DNA of 64,000 nucleotides, taken from assembly GCA_028689025.1 (NCBI GenBank), contig JAQTXA010000008.1, positions 1-64,000 on the forward strand. Direction: 5' to 3'. This stretch comes from Aliarcobacter sp. GTDB taxonomy: Bacteria; Campylobacterota; Campylobacteria; Campylobacterales; Arcobacteraceae. The notes below the pieces were generated by a model. That model had not been told where the DNA came from. It saw nothing but the letters and a program-made list of their open reading frames with translations, and did not search any database. Numbering within the stretch: position 1 is the first letter of the stretch; each line of letters begins with the position of its first letter. Both the position numbers and the translations under genes were made by a program. Below, one piece after another: positions 29,566 to 39,504 of this stretch.

Positions 29566-30132
29566 ATGAAGTGATTGTGCAACTATTGATAAGAACTCAT
29601 CTTTAGTTGTTTTATTAGATTTAAATAATCCTCGTAAAGCTGATGTAACAGTAGTTGAACAAATCTTTTCAACTCCTCTCATTTCCATACACATATGACG
29701 TGCATCAATCATAACAGCAACACCTTTTGGTTTTAAATGCTCATTTAAAGCATCACAAATTTGCTCAGTTAACTGCTCTTGAATTTGTAATCTTCTTGCA
29801 AATACATCAACAACTCTTGGTATTTTTGATAATCCAATAACTTTTCCATTTGGAATATACGCAACATGTGCTTTTCCAATAATTGGTAACATATGGTGTT
29901 CACATTGAGAATAAAACTCTATATCTTTTACAACAACCATTTCATCATTTGTTGAAGTAAAAAGAGCTTTTTCAATTATCTCTTTTGGATCTTGTTTATA
30001 TCCACTACACATAAATTCATAAGCTTTTCTAACTCTTTTTGGAGTATCAACTAAACCTTCTCTTGTTATGTCTTCTCCAACGTGCTCTAACATTTTTTTT
30101 ATAGCATTTTCAAATTCTATTTCACTACTCAT
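29560..30132 (-). CDS. folE: GTP cyclohydrolase I
   Basis: Converts GTP to dihydroneopterin triphosphate, the first step of folate synthesis. The 190-residue protein has [13 protein letters not shown], zinc ligands in [10 protein letters not shown] and the later cysteine of [12 protein letters not shown], plus [23 protein letters not shown] start after AAAGGATTATAAT. Downstream of corA in the same direction with a 38-base gap. Confidence 0.97.
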   Translation of the reverse strand: MSSEIEFENAIKKMLEHVGEDITREGLVDTPKRVRKAYEFMCSGYKQDPKEIIEKALFTSTNDEMVVVKDIEFYSQCEHHMLPIIGKAHVAYIPNGKVIGLSKIPRVVDVFARRLQIQEQLTEQICDALNEHLKPKGVAVMIDARHMCMEMRGVEKICSTTVTSALRGLFKSNKTTKDEFLSIVAQSLHK

Positions 30133-30170
30133 TAATTATAATCCTTTAAATTTTTATATTATTTCTAATA

Positions 30171-31124
30171 TTAAATCCAACCTTTTTTCTTAAAAATTAA
30201 GATTGGTGTAATTGATGCAATTATCATAAATATTATAGATACTAAATATCCATATTCCCAATGTAATTCAGGTATAAAATCAAAGTTCATTCCATAAATA
30301 CTTGCAATTAGTGTAGGAGGAAGGAAAATTACATTTACAATCGTAAATATTTTTATAACCTTATTTTGTTCAATACTTAAAATACCAATAAAGATATTTT
30401 GTAAGTAATCAAGTCTTTCAAAATTAAAATTAGTATGGTCAATTAATGACTTAATATCCTTTAACATAATTGGTAATTCATGTTTATCATCCACAAATTT
30501 TTGTGATTTTAAAAGTGAATTTAATATTCTTTGTTTATCCGTTAAGTTCTCTCTAATTTTCATATTCAAATCTTCAAATGTAGAGATTTTTTCAAGAATC
30601 TCTTCATCATCATTTGAATAATCTGTAAATACGTGTTTTCTAATTTTTGTTATCTCTTTTGATAAATTCTCAATTGTATCCGCATCCGCATCAATTCTAA
30701 TATCAATAATTTGGCAAAAAATCGAATAACCAGTTTTAAATTCTCGAGGAGAAATCAAAAGTTTTTTTGTAAAAGTATTAAATGTCTCAAGTTTTTTATA
30801 TCTAACAGAGATTAAAAGTGTTCCTTGTAAAATAAAAGAAACTGTTTCATTGAAAGCAGATTTATTATCATTTATCAAGAAGTAACTGTTTATCTCTATT
30901 CTATTATTCTCTTCCCAATATCTAGAACTCAGCTCAATCTCTTCTGTCTCTTGTTTTGTAGGGAATTGCATATCAAACATACTTTCAACTGCTCGAATCT
31001 CTTCAAGCGTTGGAAGAAGCATATCTATCCAGATTACGCTATTTTTATCTTCGTTACTCTCTAGAAACTCTATTCCTTCGATAACGTTAAGTTTATTCCC
31101 TTTTTTGATGTAACAGTTAATCAA
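30171..31124 (-). CDS. corA: CorA-family magnesium/divalent cation transporter
   Basis: A 317-residue channel protein: a large cytoplasmic N-terminal domain with long helices, then two C-terminal transmembrane helices (about 255-275 and 290-310) and the selectivity signature YGMNF at the end of the first. Acts as a homopentamer in the inner membrane. The C-terminus IFKKKGWI is basic as expected. TTG start at 31124, five bases after GGAG. Lies 12 bases downstream of the GspF-like gene and may be read through from it. Confidence 0.93.
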   Translation of the reverse strand: MINCYIKKGNKLNVIEGIEFLESNEDKNSVIWIDMLLPTLEEIRAVESMFDMQFPTKQETEEIELSSRYWEENNRIEINSYFLINDNKSAFNETVSFILQGTLLISVRYKKLETFNTFTKKLLISPREFKTGYSIFCQIIDIRIDADADTIENLSKEITKIRKHVFTDYSNDDEEILEKISTFEDLNMKIRENLTDKQRILNSLLKSQKFVDDKHELPIMLKDIKSLIDHTNFNFERLDYLQNIFIGILSIEQNKVIKIFTIVNVIFLPPTLIASIYGMNFDFIPELHWEYGYLVSIIFMIIASITPILIFKKKGWI

Positions 31125-31136
31125 AGTAACTCCTTT

Positions 31137-32327
31137 TCAAACTTTTATCATATTTCCCATATCCCATATGGGCATAAAAATTCCTAACACAATCCAAAGT
31201 ATTAAACCCATAATTACAATCAAAAATATTGGTTGTATCAGAGATGTTAGTAAATTCATTTTATCATTAAATCTATTTTTGTAAATCTTCTTTATTTCAT
31301 CTATAGTAATACCCAAAGAGTTTGAAACTTCCCCAGTATTTATTAGATTTAAAACTATATCATCGAATATTTGTATTTCTAAAAAAGAGTCATTGATACT
31401 TTTTCCATTTTGTAATAAATTATCAATTATAGATATTTTATCCAATAGATATTTGTTTTTTAATAAAATTTTTGAGGAAATGAAAGCTTTGTGAAATTCA
31501 TAATTTGATTTCAACATAATATCTATAACTAAAAAGAGTTTATATAGTTGCATATTTAAATATATATCTTTTATTAAAAATATTTTTGAAATAAATAATC
31601 TATCTAAGAAGTACTTAAATCGGCTATTCTTCATGTATAAATAACTAAAAATAATAAAGAATCCTAGAAAAGTAAAAAGAATAAATAAAGAATAAATCTC
31701 AAAAATATATTGAGTTTTTAGTAACAATTTGGTTGCAAAAGGAAGCTCTTGCGTTGTTTGAGAAAAAATCATTTGAAATTTTGGAATAACAAAAGTAAAG
31801 ATTGATATTAAAGAAAAAATAAATGAGATAATCAAAACAATAGGATAAGCCATTGCTTTAAAAAAAGCTTTTTTTATTTCATGATTCTCACTTAATAAAC
31901 TACTCAAAGCTTTAACATTTAAAGCAATATTTCCTCTATCTTGGGATATTTTTAAAAAAGCAGGAATTAGATAATTTATTTTAAAATCATTTAAATTTTT
32001 ATCTATCTCTTTTCCAGTTGAAAAACTATATTTTATAACTTCTAAAAATCCTAAAATATTTTTGTCTTTTTTATTTTTGATTAAAATATCAAGGGCATCA
32101 CTGATATTTATATTTGATTGAAGCATTATATTTAATTCATAAAAAAGAAGATTTAGTTTTTTATCATCTAATCTTTTTTTTCTAAAAAATCCAAAATTAA
32201 AATGCTTTTTAAACTCTTTTATTTCAATTATATTTGAAGGTAGAGTTTCATTTGATAGATTATTTGTTTCTAAAATTAGCTCATTTATTTCACTTTTATC
32301 TTGGTATTTTATTTTATATTTTTTCAT
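31137..32327 (-). CDS. type II secretion/competence inner-membrane protein, GspF/PilC family (CtsF-like)
   Basis: A 396-residue polytopic platform protein. Two T2SSF modules: about 60-190 and 255-380, with the three membrane helices near 165-190, 215-240 and 370-390 (GLILWIVLGIFMPIWDM is the typical C-terminal end). Its ATG shares one base with the stop of the ATPase gene (TAATG). In Campylobacter the analogous ctsE-ctsF pair is needed for DNA uptake, so a competence role is likely, inferred from the lineage and the small gene set. Confidence 0.88.
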   Translation of the reverse strand: MKKYKIKYQDKSEINELILETNNLSNETLPSNIIEIKEFKKHFNFGFFRKKRLDDKKLNLLFYELNIMLQSNINISDALDILIKNKKDKNILGFLEVIKYSFSTGKEIDKNLNDFKINYLIPAFLKISQDRGNIALNVKALSSLLSENHEIKKAFFKAMAYPIVLIISFIFSLISIFTFVIPKFQMIFSQTTQELPFATKLLLKTQYIFEIYSLFILFTFLGFFIIFSYLYMKNSRFKYFLDRLFISKIFLIKDIYLNMQLYKLFLVIDIMLKSNYEFHKAFISSKILLKNKYLLDKISIIDNLLQNGKSINDSFLEIQIFDDIVLNLINTGEVSNSLGITIDEIKKIYKNRFNDKMNLLTSLIQPIFLIVIMGLILWIVLGIFMPIWDMGNMIKV

Positions 32328-33688
32328 TAAAAACTTGCAACTTTATAAACTTCTTCTAGAGAAGTTTGATTTTGTTCTACTTTTTGTTTTCCATCATCTA
32401 AAATGCTTTTAAAATCAATTTTTGCAAGATAATTCTTCAATTCATTAATTTCTGATTTTCTAAAAATCATAGAAGATATTTTTTCATCAACTTTTAAAAT
32501 CTCAGCAATTGTTGACCTATCATAATATTTTGTATAATTACACTTTTCACATCCAAGTGCCCCACAAAATTTACAATAATTTAAAACCAATCTTTGAGCC
32601 ATTACAAGTTTTAAAGTGCTTGAGATTAAAAATGGATCAGCTTGCAAGTCTATAAGTCTAAGAATCGTCTCAACTGCATTATTTGCATGAATACTAGCAA
32701 TTACTAAATGTCCAGTCAAAGAAGCTTGTAAGGCAATATCTAAAGAGAACTTATCTCTTATTTCACCAATAAAAATAATATCTGGATCTTGACGTAAGAT
32801 ATTTTTTAAAACCAATTCAAAACTAAGTCCAATTTTACTATTTATTGGAATTTGACAAATTGAATCAATTTTATATTCAATGGGATCTTCAACTGTAATT
32901 ATCTTTTTTTCTTCACAATTTAACTCTTGTAATATTGAGTATAAAGTTGTAGTCTTTCCACTTCCGGTTGGTCCTGAAATCAAAATCAAACCTTGGGTTA
33001 ATTTTAGAGTTTGATTTAAAATCTCAAGTAAGTTTAGTGACAGACCTAAAGTTTGCAGATTTTTATCTATATTTTTATTATCTAAAATTCTTAAAACTAT
33101 AGATTCAGCTTCAAGTGTTGGCATAGTTGAGATTCTAAAATCATAAGTTCTATTTTTTATATTTAAAGAAAACCGACCGTCCAATGGAAGACGAACCTGA
33201 GTCATATCTAAATTTGAAATCAATTTAATATAAGAAGAAATTAGTTTAAAAAATTCACTTTTAAATGCAAAAAAAATTTTTAATCTTCCATCAATTCTAA
33301 ATTTAAATAAAACTAAATCTTTATATTGCTCAATATGAATATCACTTGTTCGTAGATGTATTGAAAAAGATATTAACTCTTCTAAAAATTTATCTATATA
33401 TTTTTCAAAACTATTTTGACAAATTGCTTTAAAAGCAAAGGAATATAATAAGATTTTTCTATTTATGTGACTTAAAAGGAAAAGAAGTTCTAACTCTTCA
33501 ATCTCAATAAAAGTGATTAATTTATTAAAATCATCTTTTATTGTTTGTAAGTTTGAACTTTTACAAACAGCAATTTTGATACTAATTTCATTTTCACAAA
33601 TGGGCAATATTCTATTATTTACAAAATAATCTTTATCATATTTTTCAAATAAAGAGTAATCAATTAAGGTTTTTAATATCGTCTTCAT
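32327..33688 (-). CDS. type II secretion/competence ATPase, GspE/PilB family (CtsE-like)
   Basis: A 453-residue traffic ATPase. Features: Walker A GPTGSGKTTT near 242, the Asp box VEDPIE, Walker B region IIFIGEIRD, His box ASIHANNA, and the C-terminal zinc tetracysteine CKFCGALGCEKC. The N-terminal domain is shorter than in E. coli GspE. It starts 29 bases before the end of the upstream gene, with GAG eight bases before the ATG. Energises assembly or retraction of a pseudopilus; no pseudopilin gene is present here. Confidence 0.93.
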   Translation of the reverse strand: MKTILKTLIDYSLFEKYDKDYFVNNRILPICENEISIKIAVCKSSNLQTIKDDFNKLITFIEIEELELLFLLSHINRKILLYSFAFKAICQNSFEKYIDKFLEELISFSIHLRTSDIHIEQYKDLVLFKFRIDGRLKIFFAFKSEFFKLISSYIKLISNLDMTQVRLPLDGRFSLNIKNRTYDFRISTMPTLEAESIVLRILDNKNIDKNLQTLGLSLNLLEILNQTLKLTQGLILISGPTGSGKTTTLYSILQELNCEEKKIITVEDPIEYKIDSICQIPINSKIGLSFELVLKNILRQDPDIIFIGEIRDKFSLDIALQASLTGHLVIASIHANNAVETILRLIDLQADPFLISSTLKLVMAQRLVLNYCKFCGALGCEKCNYTKYYDRSTIAEILKVDEKISSMIFRKSEINELKNYLAKIDFKSILDDGKQKVEQNQTSLEEVYKVASF

Positions 33689-34385
33689 TATTTAACTCTA
33701 ATATAATTTTATTGTTTTCATTTTCTAAGACCACAAAATTCCTTTCTATTTTAGTAAGAACAAAATCATCAATTTTTTCACTCTTTTTAAGCCATAAATC
33801 ATTTATAAAAGCATATTCTGAAATGATTCCATTTATTTTGTACTTGATAGCTTTTCCCTTACTAACTAATTCATTATTTACTTTTTCATCTACAGGTTCT
33901 GCTTGTTTTACAATCTTTTTAATATAAAATTTATTTAAATCAATCTGTAATTCGAATGAATAATTTTTTAAATCTTGTTTATTTAGAATGAAAGATTTTA
34001 TGTTTGTAAAGTTATTAAGATTTTCTATTTTGCCAAGAAACTTTTTTATATTTTCCAAATTTGCTTTTGCTTTTATTGAAACTATCTTTTTATTGTTTGA
34101 GATATTAAATATAACAATCTGATTTTTTGAAGCATAATCTTGAATATTTGAAAATAAATCCAAAAAAGAGTCTTTAAATTCTAAATTTGAATAATCATCA
34201 ATTTTTATTTTAGTTTTTATATCAACACTATCTTTGGCGGTATATGAGAAAAGAAAATAGATAAGATACAGAAGCAATAAAGGAAGTAAATATAACTCTA
34301 TTTTAGTTTTTAAAGAGCTTGAATTAAATCTATTATTTAGATAATTTAACATAAATAGTCGATTCATAAATTTTTTCATTTTCAA
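33660..34385 (-). CDS. single-pass membrane protein with PilO-like and PilP/GspC-like regions
   Basis: A 241-residue bitopic protein. One TM helix at about 30-48 is followed by a periplasmic region with a coiled segment and ferredoxin-like part (about 60-150), then a C-terminal beta-rich region (about 175-240, YKINGIISEYAFINDLWLK to VVLENENNKIILEL) that resembles PilP/GspC homology regions. It would link the inner-membrane platform to a secretin. The start is uncertain: the ATG at 34385 overlaps the upstream gene by 53 bases, and ATGs at 34367 or 34352 would shorten the overlap; none has a strong ribosome binding site. No clear homologue name is assigned. Confidence 0.6.
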   Translation of the reverse strand: MKMKKFMNRLFMLNYLNNRFNSSSLKTKIELYLLPLLLLYLIYFLFSYTAKDSVDIKTKIKIDDYSNLEFKDSFLDLFSNIQDYASKNQIVIFNISNNKKIVSIKAKANLENIKKFLGKIENLNNFTNIKSFILNKQDLKNYSFELQIDLNKFYIKKIVKQAEPVDEKVNNELVSKGKAIKYKINGIISEYAFINDLWLKKSEKIDDFVLTKIERNFVVLENENNKIILELNNEDDIKNLN

Positions 34386-35217
34386 AATAGTTTATATCAT
34401 GGGAAATTAAATTTGTTTTTAATTCATTAAAAAAAGAGTAAATATCAGATTTTATTGATGTTGAAAGAATAATTTTTACTTTATTTTCCTTATATTCAAA
34501 AGTTTTTAGGTTTAAATTATATTTTTGAGATAAACTAATCAACTCACTAAAATTAGATGAAAAAGTGTCAAATGAATACTCCTTTTTTAATTCTTCAACA
34601 CTATTTATGGAATTTAGCTCTTTGTAATCTTTATTATTTTCTTTATAATTTATATAGAGATATATAAAAAAAAGTAAAAGTATTAACATATATATTAGAT
34701 AAATTTGAAAAGAAAAATCTTTTTTACTGTTAAAATTTAAAAGCACATTTTTTAAAGATTTTTTTAGATAGGAATTTTTCAACTCCTCTTTATATGTTTC
34801 GTCTATTATTTTAAATATATTAATTTTTATAGAAAAAATCTTATTTATATATTCAACTAAATCATCAACAAAAATTTCAGATTCTAGATTTTGATAATAG
34901 TAGAATTTTCCATTCTTATATAAACAGAAAAACTCTTTTGTGATATATAAATCAAAACTATTTAACTCTTTTTTATCTATATAAAATTGATTAAATATTT
35001 CAAATATAACATTTTTATAATGGTTTGGGAAAATCAAAATTTGATATTGTTTTAGTTCACAAATAAAATTTATATGTACAAAATCATTTTTTTTAATTAC
35101 TAGGTTTTTTAATTTTAGTGAGGTAAAAATAAATTTCTGTAGATTTTTATTCTCTATCTCTTCTGAAACATCAATAAATAGAGATTTTATTTCATTAGCT
35201 TGAGCAAAATTTAACAT
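34333..35217 (-). CDS. putative GspL/PilM-PilN-like platform protein of a type II secretion/competence system
   Basis: A 294-residue protein with a cytoplasmic N-terminal domain (about 1-165, with alternating strand pattern compatible with an actin-like PilM/GspL fold), a single strongly hydrophobic TM at about 172-192 (YLIYMLILLLFFIYLYI), and a periplasmic C-terminal domain of about 90 residues. This layout is that of GspL or a PilM-PilN fusion. Sequence is very AT/Lys/Asn-rich and not confidently alignable by eye. First gene of the four-gene set; GGATTTAT precedes the ATG. Confidence 0.6.
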   Translation of the reverse strand: MLNFAQANEIKSLFIDVSEEIENKNLQKFIFTSLKLKNLVIKKNDFVHINFICELKQYQILIFPNHYKNVIFEIFNQFYIDKKELNSFDLYITKEFFCLYKNGKFYYYQNLESEIFVDDLVEYINKIFSIKINIFKIIDETYKEELKNSYLKKSLKNVLLNFNSKKDFSFQIYLIYMLILLLFFIYLYINYKENNKDYKELNSINSVEELKKEYSFDTFSSNFSELISLSQKYNLNLKTFEYKENKVKIILSTSIKSDIYSFFNELKTNLISHDINYFENEKIYESTIYVKLSK

Positions 35218-35310
35218 ATAAATCCAATTTATATTATTTTAAAAAGTATATACAATTATTGCTTAAGTTTATTAATAAAGTTAAAAATTATTTTTGTTTA
35301 AATAAGTGAG

Positions 35311-35338
35311 TTTAAAAGAGAAAAGATTCTCTTTTAAA
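35311..35338 (-). terminator. hairpin at the 3' end of era
   Basis: TTTAAAAGAGAA and TTCTCTTTTAAA form a perfect 12-bp stem with a 4-base loop. It overlaps the era stop codon at 35334. The U-tract on the minus strand is weak, so it may act as a 3'-end stabiliser rather than a strong terminator. Confidence 0.5.
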
Positions 35339-36218
35339 AAGTTACGTCGTAACCTAGTTCTTTTAGACCTTGTCTATTTTTTGTCCAACCTTTTTTGATT
35401 GAAACAAAAAGTTCAAGATAACATTTTTTGCCAGTTAGTTTTTCAATTTTAAGTCTTGCGTCTTTTCCAATTCTTTTTATTGCCGTTGCATCTTTACCAA
35501 TAATCATACCTTTTTGAGTACCTTTTTGTACAATTATTGTAGCTTTGATAACATCCACACCTGGTTTTTCATCAACTTTATTTATCATAACATCAGTTTC
35601 ATAAGGAATTTCATCACTAATATTTTCAAAAATTGATTCTCTAATAAACTCTTTAAAAAGATCTCTTAAATGTTCAGTTGTCATAATTTCTGGATCAAAT
35701 AGATATGGATGAACAGGTAGATGTTTTACAACATCATTTAAAATATCTGCTTGTGTAGTCTGTTTTTTTATAGAAATTGGAATAATCGCTTCATATTTAT
35801 CATTATATTTTTCATACTCTTTGATTTTTTCTAATACTTCTGCATTTGATACAAAATCTATTTTTGTAAGTAATAAAATATGTTTTACACCTTTTTTATT
35901 TTTTACTAAAAAATCTTCATAGTGTGAAACTTTATCTGTAACTGGTGCTAAGAATAGAATTAAATCGCAATCACCCATTGCTTTTAATGCTTCATCAAGC
36001 ATAAATTGATTTAATAGTTTTTCAGTTTCATGGATACCTGGAGTATCTATAAATACAATTTGATCATCATTGTGCATTACAATAATATTTGATCTTTTTC
36101 TTGTGGCATTAGCTTTATGTGAAACCATTGCAATTTTTTCACCAACTAACCAATTAAGCAGTGAACTCTTACCTGCATTTGGTCTTCCTACTACTGATAC
36201 ATATCCGCATTTTGTCAT
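35334..36218 (-). CDS. era: GTPase Era (16S rRNA / 30S maturation)
   Basis: A 294-residue GTPase with standard layout: G1 GRPNAGKSSLLNWL near residues 9-22, G3 DTPGIHE, G4 LTKID, and a C-terminal KH domain with KGTQKGMIIGKDATAIKRIG. Binds near the 3' end of 16S rRNA and couples ribosome assembly to the cell cycle. ATG start after AAAGGGATAAAA. Upstream is comM with a 103-base gap. Confidence 0.97.
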   Translation of the reverse strand: MTKCGYVSVVGRPNAGKSSLLNWLVGEKIAMVSHKANATRKRSNIIVMHNDDQIVFIDTPGIHETEKLLNQFMLDEALKAMGDCDLILFLAPVTDKVSHYEDFLVKNKKGVKHILLLTKIDFVSNAEVLEKIKEYEKYNDKYEAIIPISIKKQTTQADILNDVVKHLPVHPYLFDPEIMTTEHLRDLFKEFIRESIFENISDEIPYETDVMINKVDEKPGVDVIKATIIVQKGTQKGMIIGKDATAIKRIGKDARLKIEKLTGKKCYLELFVSIKKGWTKNRQGLKELGYDVTF

Positions 36219-36321
36219 TTTTATCCCTTTGTAATCAATACGAAGTTTCCCTTCGCAAAATCTAATTTTTTTACATTATACAATAAAAATGCACTTTTTA
36301 AAAACTATGGTTTAGTTTGGG

Positions 36322-37833
36322 TTATCTTCTTCTAAAATTCAAGCTTTGTAATAAATCATTTTTACTAATAATCTCATTATCATTTAAATCAGCTATTGTT
36401 CTTGCAACTTTTAAAACTTTGTTAATACTTCTAAATGAGAGTTGATAATTTATTCTAGCTTTTTCCAAAATCGCTTTTGATTCCTCATCTAAAATGCAAT
36501 ATTTTTTTATATCCTCTTCTGATAATTTTCCATTTAACTCTTTTTGATTTCTACTTTTCTGTTTTATAAAAGCTTTTATAATATTTTCATGAAGTTCTTT
36601 TGAATTTACAATATTTTTATTATCACTAAAACTATCATTCATAACTACATATAAATCAATCCTATCTAAGAAAGGTTCACTCAAGCGGTTTTTGTATCTT
36701 TGAATCTCAAGAACATTACATCTACACTCTTTTAGACTTGATAGCAAATTTCCACAAGGACAGGGATTCATAGCTGCAATAAAAATAAATTTTGTTTCAT
36801 ACATGATTTTACTATTTACCCTTGAGATTAATATCTTATTATCTTCAAGTGGTTCTCTTAAAGCTTCTAAAATTGATTTTGAAAAGTGCGGCAATTCATC
36901 AAAAAATAAAATCCCATTGTTACTTAAAGCAATTTCACCCATCTTTGCATTTATACTTCCACCTCCAAAAATTGAGGATTTTGTGGAACTGTGATGGGGG
37001 CTTCTAAAAGCTCTAATAGGTGAAAAATCAACCTCTTTAAAATCCAAAGCTTGAAGTTTTGCTTTTTCTAAAATCTCTTCCAAACTCATGGGAGGCATGA
37101 TATATTGTAATCTTTTAGAAATCATAGATTTCCCACAACCAGGACTTCCCTCAAAAATTATATTATGATTTCCAGCAGCACTAATTAACGCTGCATATTT
37201 AGCCATTTCTTGCCCAATAACATCAGAAAAGTTATCTTTATAAATTGTCTCATAATAAAACTTTTCATCATTAATTTCTAATGTTTTATACTCTAAAATC
37301 TTCTTTTGGAATAAAAAATTCTCTTTCTTTTTTGATTTAGCAAAAGTAATTGCTTCTTCTAAATTTTTTACTTTATAAATTTCTAAATTTGGAATATTTG
37401 ATAATTTTTCCGCACTTGTTTCACAAACCAAAACTTTTTTGATAATATTTTGTTTTACAAGAGATAAAATAATTGGAAAAATAGAACTTGTATCTTTTAT
37501 ATTCCCATCAAGTGCTAATTCACCAAAAAAATATATATCCTCAAAATCAATATTTTTCTCTTCATAAAGTGCAATTTGTAAAGCAATAGCCAAGTCAAAA
37601 TGAGTTCCTTTTTTGTTTATTTCAGAAGGGGAAAGATTAACTGTAATTTTTAGCGGTGGAAATTTAAAGCCATTTGTTAGAAGTGCAGATTTTACTCTGT
37701 CTTTTGATTCACTAATACTTGTGCTTATCATTCCAACAATTGTAAATGTAGGTAAACCTTTTGTAAATGTTGATTCAACATCAATGCTAATTGCATCTAA
37801 GGTATCAAGGGAAGCTGATTTTATGATTTTCAT
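36322..37833 (-). CDS. comM: YifB/ComM-family Mg-chelatase-like AAA ATPase
   Basis: A 503-residue AAA+ protein. The N-terminal Lon-like domain (about 20-170) opens with the family start IKSASLDTLDAISIDVES and FTIVGM; the AAA core has Walker A GSPGCGKSM near 235 and the FRSPHHSSTKSSIFGGG motif; AAMNPCPCGN and the zinc-type cysteines in ECRCN follow. ComM proteins are hexameric helicases that extend branch migration during natural transformation. Location close to a CtsE/F-like set fits that role. Confidence 0.93.
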   Translation of the reverse strand: MKIIKSASLDTLDAISIDVESTFTKGLPTFTIVGMISTSISESKDRVKSALLTNGFKFPPLKITVNLSPSEINKKGTHFDLAIALQIALYEEKNIDFEDIYFFGELALDGNIKDTSSIFPIILSLVKQNIIKKVLVCETSAEKLSNIPNLEIYKVKNLEEAITFAKSKKKENFLFQKKILEYKTLEINDEKFYYETIYKDNFSDVIGQEMAKYAALISAAGNHNIIFEGSPGCGKSMISKRLQYIMPPMSLEEILEKAKLQALDFKEVDFSPIRAFRSPHHSSTKSSIFGGGSINAKMGEIALSNNGILFFDELPHFSKSILEALREPLEDNKILISRVNSKIMYETKFIFIAAMNPCPCGNLLSSLKECRCNVLEIQRYKNRLSEPFLDRIDLYVVMNDSFSDNKNIVNSKELHENIIKAFIKQKSRNQKELNGKLSEEDIKKYCILDEESKAILEKARINYQLSFRSINKVLKVARTIADLNDNEIISKNDLLQSLNFRRR

Positions 37834-37970
37834 ATTTTACAACCGTTTAATAATATAATTAATTATATATTATCCTTATTTATATAAAATTCAAGTTATC
37901 AATTTATACTACTAACCATTCTTTTAACTTCACTTGCTATAATTGGCAAAAAAAATAGGAATTTACACAA

Positions 37971-38351
37971 ATGTCATCACTTATAAATTGCCCCGAGTGC
38001 AATCATGAAATACTATCAAGATTAGGAACAGTTTGCCCGCAATGTGGTCATACAGTTGGTTATTTTGATGGAGATAAAAAAAGAAAAGTTTATGGTAAAT
38101 TTTTTGCTCTAACGGTTTTCATACCTTTTATATCATTTATTACAATATTATTTGCATCACAAAACAAATACACAATGTATGTAGGAATTGCAATTTTCTT
38201 CTATTTAGCAATTAAATCTTGTCCATTATTATTTAAAGATATTTTTTTTACAAAATTTGAAAAAGGATTTTTTTGGGGAATTTGGATTCTATCAAATAGT
38301 TTGATATTTTCAATGATATTTAATGTATTAAGAAAAGGGTTTGCAGTATAA
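37971..38351 (+). CDS. small membrane protein with N-terminal zinc ribbon
   Basis: A 126-residue protein. Two cysteine knuckles CPEC (8-11) and CPQC (24-27) form a rubredoxin-type zinc ribbon, followed by three hydrophobic helices (about 45-62, 67-85 and 100-120). Family not recognised. Start ATG at 37971, ten bases after TAGGA. Sits alone between divergent comM and convergent def. Confidence 0.7.
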   Translation: MSSLINCPECNHEILSRLGTVCPQCGHTVGYFDGDKKRKVYGKFFALTVFIPFISFITILFASQNKYTMYVGIAIFFYLAIKSCPLLFKDIFFTKFEKGFFWGIWILSNSLIFSMIFNVLRKGFAV

Positions 38352-38365
38352 AAAGAGTTAAGGTT

Positions 38366-38391
38366 AAAGATAAAAATTATTTTTTATCTTT
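38366..38391 (+). terminator. terminator overlapping the def stop codon
   Basis: AAAGATAAAAA (38366-38376) pairs with TTTTTATCTTT (38381-38391), loop TTAT, followed on the plus strand by TATCTTTTTTTT. Best fits termination of the zinc-ribbon gene; on the other strand it covers the def stop. Confidence 0.55.
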
Positions 38392-38892
38392 TATCTTTTT
38401 TTTCCACTCTTTTTCAAACTTCTTTCTTTTGATTATTGATAAATTTTCAATAAATAGATGACCTGCTAAATGTTCCATCTCATGTTGCCAAGCAACTGCT
38501 AGAAAATCTTCGCACTCCATACTCTGTTTATTTCCATGTCTATCAAAATATTCAACTATGATATGTTGAGCACGAGTAACATCTTCTGAAAAACCAGGAA
38601 CGCTCAAACAACCTTCTGTAAATACTTGTGTTCCATCTTTATGTGTAACTACAGGATTTATTGCTTCAATTAACTCTTCTTTATCTTGAATGTCTTCTTC
38701 GTTTGGTAAACTTATAATTAACACATTTAAGGGAATTGATATTTGAATAGCAGCTAATCCAACGCCACCTTGTTCCATCATAGTATCATACATATCATCC
38801 AAAAGAGTGTGCAATTCATTATCGAATTGCTCCACATCCTTTGATTTAAATCGAAGTAATTTATTTGGATAAGTTATAACTTCTCTAATCAT
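38377..38892 (-). CDS. def: peptide deformylase
   Basis: Removes the formyl group from nascent N-terminal methionine. The 171-residue metalloenzyme has the three family motifs: GVGLAAIQI (about 43-51), EGCLSVPG, and WQHEMEHLAGHLF with the metal-binding HExxH. A TTG at 38898 would add two residues, but the ATG at 38892 is better placed behind AAGAAAG. Last gene of tig-clpP-def, 11 bases after clpP. The C-terminus is lysine-rich. Confidence 0.96.
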   Translation of the reverse strand: MIREVITYPNKLLRFKSKDVEQFDNELHTLLDDMYDTMMEQGGVGLAAIQISIPLNVLIISLPNEEDIQDKEELIEAINPVVTHKDGTQVFTEGCLSVPGFSEDVTRAQHIIVEYFDRHGNKQSMECEDFLAVAWQHEMEHLAGHLFIENLSIIKRKKFEKEWKKKIKDKK

Positions 38893-38903
38893 TAACAACT
38901 TTC

Positions 38904-39488
38904 TTATTTATGCTTAGCAATAACTTCGTCAATCAAACCATAAGCACAAGCTTGTTCTGCACTCATGAAATTATCTCTATCAGTATCTTTTTCAATAATT
39001 TCTAAAGCTTGTCCTGTTTGTTCAGCGATAATAGCATTTAAAGAATCTTTCATTCTTTGAATCTCTTTTGCCTGAATTTGAATATCAGTTGATTGCCCTT
39101 GAGCTCCACCTGATGGTTGGTGAATCATTATTCTAGAATTAGGTAAAGAGTATCTTTTCCCTTTTGTTCCAGCAGATAATAAAAATGCTCCCATAGATGC
39201 AGCTTGACCTATACAAATAGTACAAACATCAGGTTTGATATAATTCATAGTATCATAAATAGACATACCACTTGTAATTACTCCACCCGGAGAGTTGATA
39301 TATAAATAGATATCTTTATCTGGATCTTCAGCTTCTAAGAAAAGTAACTGTGCAACAACTGTAGAAGCTACAGCATCATTTATTTCTCCACTTAACATAA
39401 TAATTCTATCTTTAAGAAGTCTTGAATAAATATCGTAACTTCTCTCCCCTCTTCCTGTTTTCTCAACTACGTATGGTATATAACTCAT
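38904..39488 (-). CDS. clpP: ATP-dependent Clp protease proteolytic subunit
   Basis: Serine peptidase forming a 14-mer that degrades substrates delivered by ClpX or ClpA, including tmRNA-tagged peptides. The 194-residue protein has [22 protein letters not shown] at the start, catalytic Ser in [11 protein letters not shown], His in [10 protein letters not shown] and Asp in DTDRDNFM. Between tig and def with 16- and 11-base gaps, so one operon. AGGATTAAAT precedes the ATG. Confidence 0.98.
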   Translation of the reverse strand: MSYIPYVVEKTGRGERSYDIYSRLLKDRIIMLSGEINDAVASTVVAQLLFLEAEDPDKDIYLYINSPGGVITSGMSIYDTMNYIKPDVCTICIGQAASMGAFLLSAGTKGKRYSLPNSRIMIHQPSGGAQGQSTDIQIQAKEIQRMKDSLNAIIAEQTGQALEIIEKDTDRDNFMSAEQACAYGLIDEVIAKHK

Positions 39489-39504
39489 ATTTAATCCTAT
39501 TTTA

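Noticed and set aside
36236-36262. Short CGAAG/CTTCG hairpin upstream of era
   Set aside because: Only five base pairs and not linked to a U-tract; too weak to call.
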